DNA of 64,000 nucleotides. Source: Chryseobacterium aahli (lineage in GTDB: Bacteria; Bacteroidota; Bacteroidia; Flavobacteriales; Weeksellaceae). Positions within the stretch are counted from its first letter, which is position 1; each line of letters opens with the position of its first letter. Of this stretch, positions 44,303 to 52,913 are shown piece by piece. The notes beneath the pieces were generated by a model. It made no database searches. It saw only the letters and a list, made by a program, of their open reading frames with translations, and was not told the DNA's origin. The stretch lies in assembly GCF_022699665.1 (NCBI RefSeq), contig NZ_JALDNB010000010.1:145725-209724 (forward strand), written 5' to 3'. The translations under genes and the position numbers were made by a program.

Positions 44303-46921
44303 ATGAATTGTAATTTTACTCACAATATAAATACAAAAAGCATTCAAATTCTTTTGGTGCTCTTTATTTTAATTCCTTTTTCTGTTTTCTCTCAACAACA
44401 GAAAAGGTTGATTACAGATTATATTCTTACAAATCAAATTAAAGATTTTAAAAAATCAGATTTAATAGATTTTGAAATCGATAATGTAGATCAATCCCAA
44501 TCTTTAAACGGAGAAATTGTCAAAATTCAGCAGAAATTTAAAGGCTATCCTATTTATAATGCTGTAGGAACAGTTTTAATTAAAAACGATAAAGTTGCCT
44601 ATTTTTCAGATTCATTTTTAAAAAATTACAATACTTCAACATCAAATATTGCAACTTTAAATAAAGAAAAAGCACTTGAAAGAATTGCGGCAATTTTAGA
44701 TAAAAAAGATGTGGCAAAATTTCAAATTATTGAAAATTCTGAACCTGAACCGGCACATAGAAATTTCGCAAAACAAAGTTTGACGTATGTAGACGTTGAT
44801 AATAATTTAAAATTGGTTTATCAGTTTTATCTGCGTGAACCAAAATCTCAAAACACTTGGAATATTTTAGTTGATGCCAACACAGGAGAAATTTTAAACA
44901 AAGAAAATCTTACCTTATCATGTAATTTTCATACTGGAGCATATGGTCATGATCATTCTAATGAAATTTTTTCTGAATCTATAAATAAAGTATCCGCATC
45001 TTCAAATTTTCTTGCGCCTGATAATGCAAGTTACAATGTTTTTCCTCTTCCTGTGGAAGCCCCAACTTTCGGAAATAGATCAGTTGTTAACAATCCTTGG
45101 ATTCTTGCCTCATCACTGGAAGGATGGCATTCAACGGGAAATACAAATTATACAATAACTAGAGGTAACAATGTTTACGCTTATGAAGATACAGCAGATA
45201 AAGACGAGCCGGGATACTCTCCCGATGGCAGTGCAAGCAGGAATTTTAATTTTCCTTTTTCAATAAACGGAACACCCTCATTCAATCGAAATTCTGCGAT
45301 TACCAATCTTTTTTACATCAACAATAGAGTTCACGATATTTTTTATCAATTCGGATTTACAGAATCTGCCAGAAATTTCCAACAAAATAATTTTGGGAAA
45401 GGTGGAGCCGGAAATGATTATGTTTTAGCAGAATCTCAGGATGGAGGTGGTTTAAATAATGCTAATTTCACCACACCTTCAGACGGAAGCAGACCTGTCA
45501 TGCAGATGTATCTTTGGTCGTCAGTGAATAGATATTTTTTCTATAATGCTCCATCATCGGCAATTCCTCGGATTCCTCAGGCAAATCCTGCACAGTTTGG
45601 TCCACAACTCAATGGAACTGGTGTTACGGGTGATATTGCTTTAGCTTCAAATATAAATGGGTGTTCTGTATTACCAGCAGGATCTTTAGCTGGAAAAATA
45701 GGACTTATTGAAAGAGGCGGAGCTGCAAATTGCACATTTGCTGTAAAGGTGAAAAATGCTCAGAATGCCGGTGCAATTGCCGCAATTATTTATAATAATG
45801 CTGCTGCAGTTAATTTTCCGTCCTCAATGGGCGGCACTGATCCCACAATAACGATACCTTCAGTCTTGATTACCAATGATGAGGGAGAATATATTAAAAC
45901 TCAATTAAACAACTCGGTAACAGTAAATGTAACTTTAAAAAGTGATCCGGCAACTGCTCTTACACCCGACGGAAGTTTTGATAACGGAATAATTACCCAC
46001 GAGTACGGTCACGGAATTTCAAACAGACTGACAGGTAACGGATCTACTTGTCTTCTAAAATCTCAAAGCAAAGAGCAAATGGGTGAAGGATGGTCAGATT
46101 TTTTTGCATTAATGCTTACCAACAGACCTGGGGATAATGCGAATGTTCCGAGAAGTATAGGATCTTATGCGAGCGGACAGTCAACGAGCGGTGCCGGATT
46201 TAGACCTGCAAAATATTCATCGGATTTTTCAATTAATGATTATACATACGGAGATACAAACGGGATGGAGATTGAGGAAGATTCTGAAATTGTTCCCGAC
46301 GTTCACCGGATCGGGTTTGTCTGGGCAACGATGCTTTGGGATTTACACTGGCAATATGTTGCAAAGTATGGATACTCTTCTGATGTAACTTCTAATAAGA
46401 ATAGCGGAAGTGCAAGAGTTTTACAGTTGGTAACCGATGCTTTAAAACTTCAGGCTTGTAATCCTACATTTATAGATGGCCGTAATGCTATTTTATCTGC
46501 CGAAATGCTTACCACCAAAGGAGAAGACCGATGTATGATCTGGAAAACTTTTGCCAAAAGAGGTTTAGGTTTAAATGCTTTAGCCGGAAACAAAATGAAT
46601 ATCAGCGATCAGGTGGAAGACTTTTCAATTCCAAAAGATTGTACTGATGGAAATTCAAATATTGCAATCGACAGAAGTTTAGTAAGAATCTATCCAAATC
46701 CTGCAAAAGAAGAATTTTTTATTTACTTAAAAGATCATACCATCGGGAATATTCATGTTCAGATCTACGATATGTCGGGAAAATTGGTGTTGTCAGAAAG
46801 CAGATCTTCTCCTGATTCAAGAATTCAGGTTTCAACAAGAGACTTTGAAAGTGGAGTCTATGTCGTAAAATTGCAAGGCATAGGAATTGACATCAATTCA
46901 AAAATAATTATCAAAAAATAA
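44303..46921 (+). CDS. Secreted M36 (fungalysin) metalloprotease with T9SS type A domain
   Basis: 872 residues. Signal peptide to about residue 31 (PFSVFSQ), then an FTP-type propeptide (~35-90) and PepSY-like inhibitor region (~120-200). The catalytic domain begins near 240. An inserted PA domain (ALASNINGCSVLPAGSL to IPSVLITNDEG, about 440-535) precedes the zinc motif THEYGHGISNRL near 565. The third ligand glutamate lies in MGEGWSDFFAL near 593. The last ~75 residues are the type A sorting domain, VRIYPNPAKEEFF to SKIIIKK. M36 enzymes are broad-specificity secreted endopeptidases with a cleaved propeptide; the same is expected here. Confidence 0.93.
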   Translation: MNCNFTHNINTKSIQILLVLFILIPFSVFSQQQKRLITDYILTNQIKDFKKSDLIDFEIDNVDQSQSLNGEIVKIQQKFKGYPIYNAVGTVLIKNDKVAYFSDSFLKNYNTSTSNIATLNKEKALERIAAILDKKDVAKFQIIENSEPEPAHRNFAKQSLTYVDVDNNLKLVYQFYLREPKSQNTWNILVDANTGEILNKENLTLSCNFHTGAYGHDHSNEIFSESINKVSASSNFLAPDNASYNVFPLPVEAPTFGNRSVVNNPWILASSLEGWHSTGNTNYTITRGNNVYAYEDTADKDEPGYSPDGSASRNFNFPFSINGTPSFNRNSAITNLFYINNRVHDIFYQFGFTESARNFQQNNFGKGGAGNDYVLAESQDGGGLNNANFTTPSDGSRPVMQMYLWSSVNRYFFYNAPSSAIPRIPQANPAQFGPQLNGTGVTGDIALASNINGCSVLPAGSLAGKIGLIERGGAANCTFAVKVKNAQNAGAIAAIIYNNAAAVNFPSSMGGTDPTITIPSVLITNDEGEYIKTQLNNSVTVNVTLKSDPATALTPDGSFDNGIITHEYGHGISNRLTGNGSTCLLKSQSKEQMGEGWSDFFALMLTNRPGDNANVPRSIGSYASGQSTSGAGFRPAKYSSDFSINDYTYGDTNGMEIEEDSEIVPDVHRIGFVWATMLWDLHWQYVAKYGYSSDVTSNKNSGSARVLQLVTDALKLQACNPTFIDGRNAILSAEMLTTKGEDRCMIWKTFAKRGLGLNALAGNKMNISDQVEDFSIPKDCTDGNSNIAIDRSLVRIYPNPAKEEFFIYLKDHTIGNIHVQIYDMSGKLVLSESRSSPDSRIQVSTRDFESGVYVVKLQGIGIDINSKIIIKK

Positions 46922-46944
46922 CATTAAAAGTTAATCAATACCAT

Positions 46945-46972
46945 CACCTCAGAATTTCTGGGGTGGTTTTAT
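46945..46972 (+). terminator. Terminator of the M36 protease
   Basis: CACCTCAG pairs with CTGGGGTG (one G-T pair) around AATTT, followed by TTTTATTT. Confidence 0.7.
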
Positions 46973-47009
46973 TTAATATTGAAACTTCTCCAAACAAATT
47001 TTTATGTCG

Positions 47010-47017
47010 TACCTTTG
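47010..47017 (+). promoter_or_regulatory. TAnnTTTG box of the DMT transporter gene
   Basis: TACCTTTG lies 12 bp before the ATG at 47030. It falls inside the extended upstream reading frame, which argues that translation starts at 47030 or 47036 rather than at the TTG at 46979. Confidence 0.45.
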
Positions 47018-47029
47018 CCGGCTGTAATA

Positions 47030-48016
47030 ATGGATATGGAGAAGAAGAATATTTTAAAAGGAGTTTTATTTGTCGGGATTGGTGCAAGTATTTATGGGAT
47101 GTTGGCAACTTTTGTGAAGATGTCTTACAAAGAGGGTTTTACAACCTCTGAAGTGACAACCGCACAGTTTGTCATGGGATTTGTTGGTTTATTGATTTTA
47201 AATTTCATTCAAACCATTACTTCTAAAAAAACTTTAGCGTCACCGACTTCAAAAGAGATTAAAATGTTAATGCTGGCAGGCACATCATTGGGGTGCACGA
47301 GCTTGTTTTACTACTTGTCAGTGCAGTACATCAATGTTTCGATTGCTATCGTGCTCTTGATGCAGTCTGTTTGGTTCAGCGTTGTAGTAGAAAGTTTTTT
47401 AACTAAAAAATTACCGACACTCAGAAAAGTGATTTCGGTTTGTATTGTTTTGTTGGGGACGGTTTTAGCAACAAATTTGATCAATCTTGAAGTTACAATT
47501 GACTGGCATGGCATCTTTTGGGGATTATTGGCGGCAGCATCATTTACGATGACGATGTTTACTTCAAATACTTTGGCGACAGGTTTACCTGTTCTTAGGA
47601 AAAGTATCATTATGCTTTCGGGAGGTTCGGTTGTTATCCTTTTGTTTTTATTTTTTGCACAAATTGGGCCTCTTCATTTTGAAGGTTTAAAATCATTTTA
47701 CCTTAATTTCACTGAAAATACACAGCACATCCGACCGTTTGATTATTCTATTTTTTGCAAATATGGATTTATATTAGCGCTGTTTGGAACCATCATTCCA
47801 CCGATTTTATTTAATCTTGGTTTTCCAAATACAGGTCTGGGATTGGGAAGTATTATTTCATCTTTGGAACTTCCGGTTTCCGTAACGATGGCGTTCGTTT
47901 TATTAAGCGAAAAAGTAACCCTCATTCAGTGGATTGGAATTGTTTTAATTCTTTTCGCAATTGTTTTGATGAATCTGCCTTCAAAAAAAGAAAAACTTGC
48001 AGAACAACTTTCTTAA
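47030..48016 (+). CDS. DMT-superfamily (EamA) transporter
   Basis: 328 residues from the ATG at 47030 (MDMEKKNILKG; a second ATG two codons later is equally possible). Ten transmembrane helices in two EamA-like halves: the first half ends with VCIVLLGTVLATN and the second with IGIVLILFAIVLMNLPS, each the typical closing helix of an EamA repeat. GLGSIISSLELPVSVTMAFVLLSEKVT near the end is the classic second-half signature. DMT carriers export or import small metabolites such as amino acids; the substrate cannot be predicted here. It has its own promoter box and terminator. Confidence 0.87.
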   Translation: MDMEKKNILKGVLFVGIGASIYGMLATFVKMSYKEGFTTSEVTTAQFVMGFVGLLILNFIQTITSKKTLASPTSKEIKMLMLAGTSLGCTSLFYYLSVQYINVSIAIVLLMQSVWFSVVVESFLTKKLPTLRKVISVCIVLLGTVLATNLINLEVTIDWHGIFWGLLAAASFTMTMFTSNTLATGLPVLRKSIIMLSGGSVVILLFLFFAQIGPLHFEGLKSFYLNFTENTQHIRPFDYSIFCKYGFILALFGTIIPPILFNLGFPNTGLGLGSIISSLELPVSVTMAFVLLSEKVTLIQWIGIVLILFAIVLMNLPSKKEKLAEQLS

Positions 48017-48043
48017 AATTGATAATTAAATTATAAATAACAC

Positions 48044-48074
48044 CAAAAACCGTTTCTTTTGAAGCGGTTTTTTT
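48044..48074 (+). terminator. Terminator of the DMT transporter gene
   Basis: AAACCGTTTC pairs with GAAGCGGTTT (one G-T wobble) around TTTT, followed by T residues. Confidence 0.82.
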
Positions 48075-48098
48075 AAATTTATATCTAAATTAAATTTA

Positions 48099-49094
48099 AT
48101 GAAAAATTTTAAAAATGCTGCAGTCATTATGTTGTTTTCATTAGCATCGGTTTCTGTGTTTTCTCAGGGAAAACCTTTAGATGCGACACTCTCAAACTAC
48201 CAATATCCTTTCGAAGTTCATTTTAAAGATTTAAATTCTCAAAAACAAAATCTGAAAATGGCCTACATGGATGTGAAGCCTAAAAAATCCAACGGAAAAA
48301 CCATCATGCTTCTTCACGGGAAGAATTTTAACGGAGCTTATTGGGAAAAAACGGCAAAAGATCTATCAGATAAAGGTTTCAGAGTGATTATTCCGGATCA
48401 GATTGGCTTTGGGAAATCTTCCAAGCCTCAAAGTTATCAGTTTTCATTTGCACAGTTAGCAAGCAATACTAAAGCTATTTTAGATGATTTAAAAATCGAT
48501 AAAATTATTGTTCTCGGTCATTCAATGGGTGGAATGGTTGCCACAAGATTCACTTTAATGTATCCCGAAAACGTAGAAAAATTAATTCTCGAAAATCCAA
48601 TCGGATTAGAAGATTATAAAGCTTTGGCAAGATATCAAACCGTTGATGAAGCCTATCAATCTGAATTAAAAAATACCGCAGAAAGCTACAAAAATTATCA
48701 GCTAAAATTCTATTACGACAACAAATGGAAAGCAGAATACCAACCTTGGCTTGATCTCATTGCAGGCTGGACGTTGCACAAAGATTATCCTCAAGTCGCT
48801 TGGAATGATGCGTTAACGGGCGATATTATTTTCAATCAACCAGTTGTTTATGAGTTTAAAAATATCAAAACGCCCACATTATTAATTATCGGAACAAGAG
48901 ACCGAACAGCCATCGGAAAAGATAGTGCACCCAAAGAAATTCAGCCTACCATGGGACAATATCAAGAACTAGGAAAGAAAACACAACAGCAAATTGCCGG
49001 ATCAAAATTAGTAGAGCTTGAAAATGTCGGTCACCTTCCACACATCGAAGTGTACGACAAATTCTGGAAGGCTCTTTATGACTTCGTTAAGTAG
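48099..49094 (+). CDS. Secreted alpha/beta hydrolase
   Basis: 331 residues with a signal peptide (ASVSVFSQ at about residue 23). An alpha/beta hydrolase fold: oxyanion segment LLHGKNFNGAYW near residue 70, nucleophile elbow GHSMGGMVATRF near 143, the acid in LLIIGTRDRTAIG near 266, and the base in VGHLPHIEVYDKFW near 311. The catalytic triad Ser/Asp/His is therefore complete. GKNFNGAYW and the DQIGFGKSSKP loop match the large esterase/haloalkane-like hydrolase group. Substrate unknown; periplasmic location follows from the signal peptide. It sits just upstream of a structured repeat element. Confidence 0.88.
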   Translation: MKNFKNAAVIMLFSLASVSVFSQGKPLDATLSNYQYPFEVHFKDLNSQKQNLKMAYMDVKPKKSNGKTIMLLHGKNFNGAYWEKTAKDLSDKGFRVIIPDQIGFGKSSKPQSYQFSFAQLASNTKAILDDLKIDKIIVLGHSMGGMVATRFTLMYPENVEKLILENPIGLEDYKALARYQTVDEAYQSELKNTAESYKNYQLKFYYDNKWKAEYQPWLDLIAGWTLHKDYPQVAWNDALTGDIIFNQPVVYEFKNIKTPTLLIIGTRDRTAIGKDSAPKEIQPTMGQYQELGKKTQQQIAGSKLVELENVGHLPHIEVYDKFWKALYDFVK

Positions 49095-49117
49095 AACTAA
49101 AGTTGTTTTGATTGACT

Positions 49118-49313
49118 TAGGAAATGGAGGCGTTAAGAAAATTGAAATTTAATCCGTTAAAAAATTCCCTCTGTTTGAAGCGCGACATAAATTCTGAGCT
49201 GAAGAACTAGTCCTGATTTCGCGCAAGTTTTGGGAATTTTAGGATTTAATTGCAATTTTTAGCCGGAGTTTCCAGTCTTGAACTTTTGGTTCTTTTGTTT
49301 CAAGACAAAAGAA
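49118..49313. repeat. Structured ~195-bp dispersed repeat, copy A
   Basis: Aligns along its full length to 54472-54663. A long imperfect stem joins 49151-49184 to 49219-49246: AATCC with GGATT outside, AAAATTCCC with GGGAATTTT in the middle, GCGCGA with TCGCGC inside. The right part holds a second hairpin, CTTTTGT with ACAAAAG, and an overlapping alternative, GTCTTGAA with TTCAAGAC. No open frame of note. It lies between the convergent hydrolase and rplS genes. Confidence 0.8.
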
Positions 49314-49328
49314 CATATATCAAAATAA

Positions 49329-49360
49329 AGAGAGGATTTATCAATTGATAAATCCTCTCT
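49329..49360 (-). terminator. Terminator of rplS, a perfect 32-bp palindrome
   Basis: AGAGAGGATTTATCAA is followed at once by its exact reverse complement, so the whole 32 bp is a perfect inverted repeat. It lies 21 bp beyond the rplS stop and can stop transcription from either side. Confidence 0.8.
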
Positions 49361-49381
49361 TCGTATGTGTTGTTGTCTGAA

Positions 49382-49738
49382 TTATTTCTTCTTGTAAGCA
49401 GCGTCTTTAATTCTCGCTTTTTTACCTCTAAGGTCTCTGAAGTAGTAAATTCTAGATCTTCTAACTTTACCTCTTCTGTCAACTTCGATTTTTTGAAGAG
49501 CTGGCATGTTGATAGGGAAAACTCTCTCTACACCTACATCACCACTCATTTTTCTGATTGTAAAAGTCTTTGTAGAACCTGTTCCTCTTAATTGGATTAC
49601 AGTTCCTTTGAAGAACTGAGTTCTTGTTTTTTGACCTTCCTTAATCTCGTAATACACAGTGATTGTGTCTCCTGCTTTGAATTCAGGGAATTCTTTTTTT
49701 GTAATGTACTTGTCTTGTACGTACTTTAATAAATCCAT
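49382..49738 (-). CDS. rplS: 50S ribosomal protein L19
   Basis: 118 residues from the ATG at 49738, the normal length for L19, which sits at the 30S-50S interface. The family pattern is clear: FPEFKAGDTITVYYEIKEG near residue 17, QFFKGTVIQLRGTGSTKTFTIRK near 41, GVERVFPINMP near 70, and the basic RRGKVRRSRIYYFRDLRGKKARI near 88. An upstream in-frame ATG at 49771 would add eleven residues that the family lacks. Usual trmD or rimM neighbours are absent here. It is monocistronic with its own promoter and terminator. Confidence 0.96.
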   Translation of the reverse strand: MDLLKYVQDKYITKKEFPEFKAGDTITVYYEIKEGQKTRTQFFKGTVIQLRGTGSTKTFTIRKMSGDVGVERVFPINMPALQKIEVDRRGKVRRSRIYYFRDLRGKKARIKDAAYKKK

Positions 49739-49808
49739 TATTAATAAAATAAAATGTGTTACGCTAAGCAACTTTCACGGACTTCGTCAGAGGTTGAATA
49801 ACAGGTTG

Positions 49809-49840
49809 CAAATATATGAAATACTTTTTGAATATGCCAA
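49809..49840 (-). promoter_or_regulatory. Promoter of rplS
   Basis: On the minus strand TTG (49840-49838), 21 bp, TATATTTG (49816-49809). This is a full consensus match about 70 bp upstream of the ATG at 49738, leaving a leader of roughly 65 nt. Confidence 0.62.
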
Positions 49841-49919
49841 ACAATTTTGTGATACTAAATTGTGTTTTTTAAACTTTTTTCAGAGAAAAAATTAATAGTT
49901 GCTTATCATTAAAGTCATT

Positions 49920-49947
49920 TTGAGTTTACAAGTGAAATTTATATTTG
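49920..49947 (+). promoter_or_regulatory. Promoter of the phosphatase-like gene
   Basis: TTG (49920-49922), 17 bp, TATATTTG (49940-49947). It is a full consensus match 53 bp before the ATG at 50001. Confidence 0.62.
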
Positions 49948-50000
49948 CCGGGTTGTAAAATTACACCATCATTTAACAAATAAACTCAACTGAAATTACC

Positions 50001-52748
50001 ATGAGGCATTATCTATTATTCTTTTTTTTCGTCGTCCAGCTTTCGTACGCTCAGGCTTTGTATCCTTACCTGCAAAATCCTGCTCACAATTCTATGATTG
50101 TCAACTGGAAGACAAGCTCAGACAATGAAACAACCGTTCTTTACGGAAATTCTCCAACGAACCTTAATGTGACTGTAACAGGAACTACCAATATTTTTTC
50201 TGATACAGGCTACAATAACAATTACTATTATCACACGGCAAAAATTACCAATTTACAACCTAACACCAAGTATTATTACAAAATAAAAACGGGAACCAGC
50301 GAATCTGCAGTGTATAACTTCAGAACACTTCCTCTTCCCGGGCAGCCTGTAACACTTGATGGAAAAATAAGGTTTTTGATTATGGGAGACAACCAGATCA
50401 AGGCAGAGCCTCGATATGATTCGTTAAATTACAAAGCTTACAAAAAGCTTAAAGAAAAGTTCGGGCTTACATCAGATCCTTCAGATAATATTGCGTTGAC
50501 ATTTATGGTCGGAGATCAGGTAGATGTCGGGACTCTTGATCATTATGAGAATGTTCACTTTAAAAAGAACAGAAAATTATCACCCTACCTTCCGATACTG
50601 ACAACCGTTGGAAACCACGAGACGTATGGTACTTTGGGAATGAATTCTTACTACGCACATTTTAATATTGATGAAATTAAATATAAAAATATCTCATCAG
50701 GCAACGAAAATTATTACGCGCAACAAGCAGGAAATGTTTTGTTTATCAGTTTAAGTTCAGAGCATACAGGTTCAGCGCAGCAAACTTGGCTTCAGCAGAT
50801 TTTAAACGAAGCAAACAACGATTCTACAGTTGACTGGATTATTTCATTAAGCCACAGACCTTATCAGGCAGAGCAATATGTAGGTGATATTTCTACATGG
50901 GTAAGAAACAATGCAGTTCCGCTTTTGGCAGGATCAGACAAATATTTGATGCATGTAGGAGCTCACCATCACCTTTATCACAGAGGACAGTTAAAAAACA
51001 CTCCAAATTATCAGATTATTTCAGGTGGAACGGCTTGGGATCAATATTGGGGAATGTCTACCGAACAAGATTTTGACGACGTACAGAAAACATTAACGGA
51101 CTGGACGTACCAAATCATCGAAGTGGATGTCACCAACGGAAAAGTAGATATCGAAAGTTATTCTATCGGAGGAATTTATACTCAAAAAGACAATGTGCTG
51201 ATTGACTCATTTCACAGGTATAAAAATAAACCTAAACCTTTGAAGCCGTCAATTACAAACATTTTTACAGCTCCAATAACTTTGCCTTTAACATTAAATG
51301 GAAGTACTTTCTCTTCACCTGCAAACGAACTTTTAAATACGACTCAGTTTTTAGTAAGTAAAGTAGCTGACTTTTCAGTGATTGAAAAAGAATTCTACAG
51401 AGATTACGAAAACTGGTTCGGGAAAGATGGAAACGGAAATCCGGATCTTACCAAAAACCTGAATGCAGGTGTTGATATTACCAAAGTAACTTTCGCAGCA
51501 AACTCTATCACCAACGGAGTTTATTATGTGAAAACCCGTTACAGAGACAGAAACATGGAGTGGAGTGATTGGAGTGATGTAAAGCAGTTTGAAGTGACAG
51601 GAAGTGTAGTTTCTAACCCTACTTTTACTTTAAATAAAACAGAATACCTGCAAAATGAAGCGATTGCAGCGACTTACAACGACGGACCAGGAAATCAGCA
51701 GGACTGGGTCGCTATTTATAAGAAAGGACAAAACCCAGCATCAGTAACTTCACAGGGTTATATTTATACTAACGGACAGACTTCAGGAATTGCAAACTTC
51801 CCGAATGGTTTGGCAACAAAAGGACAGTACTTTGCAGGATTTTTTGCCAATAACGGTTATACAGAAATTGCACCTAGAAAAAGTTTTTATGTAGGACCAA
51901 AAGCTGTGCTTCAAACAACTGCAGATGCATATCCTGTTGGAGGAACAGTTGTCGTTAATTTTTCAAATGGTCCAAATTTAGTAAAAGACTGGATCGGAAT
52001 TTATAAAATGGGTCATGTTCCAGGGCCAACTCCGGCAACGAAATGGAGTTATGTAACGACCGCTTCAGGAACTCTTAATTTTACAGGTCTTCCAAAAGGA
52101 TATTATTATGCGCAGTACTTTCTAGAAGATGGCTACACCACAGTAGGAGAGAAGGTTTTCTTTAAAGTAGGAGATATTGTGACAGACCTTTGGATCAATA
52201 AACCTGTTTATACATTGGGTGAAAATATTTCTGCTTCATGGACGGATTCTCCGGGTATCATCAAAGATTGGTTAGGAATTTATCCTCAAAATATTTCTGT
52301 TCCGGATGATAATTTTGTTTCATACACTTATTTTGATGGAATTACTCAAGGGACAAAAACCATTACCGGAAATGTAAATGGAGTACCAACCACAGCAGGT
52401 AATTATTACATGGTGATGTTTACCAATGATTCTTATACTGAAGTTTCCAACAGAGTACAGTTTCAGGTAACTTCAGCAACCTTGGGAACTGAAGAAACGA
52501 AAAATAAGACTGAAAAAAATGTAGTTTTATATCCAAATCCAACAAAACCAGGACAGCCGACTTTTATCAAAAGTGATTATCCTATTGAGAAAATTGAATT
52601 AATTTCAGCGACAGGTCAACTGTTATACAAATCTGAAAACGTACAAAATCAGCGTTTTTCTTTAGTCAACGAAAACCTTCCAAAAGGCGTTTATTTTGTA
52701 AAAGTACATACCAGAAAATTATTTACTTTAAAATTAATTATTGAATAA
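50001..52748 (+). CDS. Secreted purple-acid-phosphatase-like protein with T9SS type A domain
   Basis: 915 residues. Signal peptide 1-18 (VQLSYAQ), a fibronectin-like purple acid phosphatase N-terminal domain (about 20-110), and a calcineurin-type metallophosphoesterase domain (about 125-400). Metal-binding motifs appear in order: IMGDNQ near 131 (family GDxG/GDxH), VGDQVDVG near 173, VGNHETYG near 207, SLSHRPYQ near 286 and GAHHHLYHRG near 321. Three copies of a ~95-residue beta module follow (about 545-830), each with a G.xxDW(V/I/L)(A/G)IY motif. A type A sorting domain (VVLYPNPTKPG to FTLKLIIE) ends the protein. Likely releases phosphate from external organic phosphates or nucleotides; substrates unproven. 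Confidence 0.88.
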   Translation: MRHYLLFFFFVVQLSYAQALYPYLQNPAHNSMIVNWKTSSDNETTVLYGNSPTNLNVTVTGTTNIFSDTGYNNNYYYHTAKITNLQPNTKYYYKIKTGTSESAVYNFRTLPLPGQPVTLDGKIRFLIMGDNQIKAEPRYDSLNYKAYKKLKEKFGLTSDPSDNIALTFMVGDQVDVGTLDHYENVHFKKNRKLSPYLPILTTVGNHETYGTLGMNSYYAHFNIDEIKYKNISSGNENYYAQQAGNVLFISLSSEHTGSAQQTWLQQILNEANNDSTVDWIISLSHRPYQAEQYVGDISTWVRNNAVPLLAGSDKYLMHVGAHHHLYHRGQLKNTPNYQIISGGTAWDQYWGMSTEQDFDDVQKTLTDWTYQIIEVDVTNGKVDIESYSIGGIYTQKDNVLIDSFHRYKNKPKPLKPSITNIFTAPITLPLTLNGSTFSSPANELLNTTQFLVSKVADFSVIEKEFYRDYENWFGKDGNGNPDLTKNLNAGVDITKVTFAANSITNGVYYVKTRYRDRNMEWSDWSDVKQFEVTGSVVSNPTFTLNKTEYLQNEAIAATYNDGPGNQQDWVAIYKKGQNPASVTSQGYIYTNGQTSGIANFPNGLATKGQYFAGFFANNGYTEIAPRKSFYVGPKAVLQTTADAYPVGGTVVVNFSNGPNLVKDWIGIYKMGHVPGPTPATKWSYVTTASGTLNFTGLPKGYYYAQYFLEDGYTTVGEKVFFKVGDIVTDLWINKPVYTLGENISASWTDSPGIIKDWLGIYPQNISVPDDNFVSYTYFDGITQGTKTITGNVNGVPTTAGNYYMVMFTNDSYTEVSNRVQFQVTSATLGTEETKNKTEKNVVLYPNPTKPGQPTFIKSDYPIEKIELISATGQLLYKSENVQNQRFSLVNENLPKGVYFVKVHTRKLFTLKLIIE

Positions 52749-52770
52749 ACCTATTCACAACTGATTGATA

Positions 52771-52800
52771 AAGAGCGGAACTTGTTTCCGCTTTTTTGTT
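52771..52800 (+). terminator. Terminator of the phosphatase-like gene
   Basis: AGCGGAA pairs with TTCCGCT around CTTGT, followed by TTTTTGTTTTT. Confidence 0.82.
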
Positions 52801-52913
52801 TTTAAATAATACTGAAAATGAAATTCTATTTAAATCTTTCTCAAAATTTATTTGAAATACTGAAGGTGTCATAAAAATGTTTAAATTTAAAACTGAAAAA
52901 AATCAAATATTTC

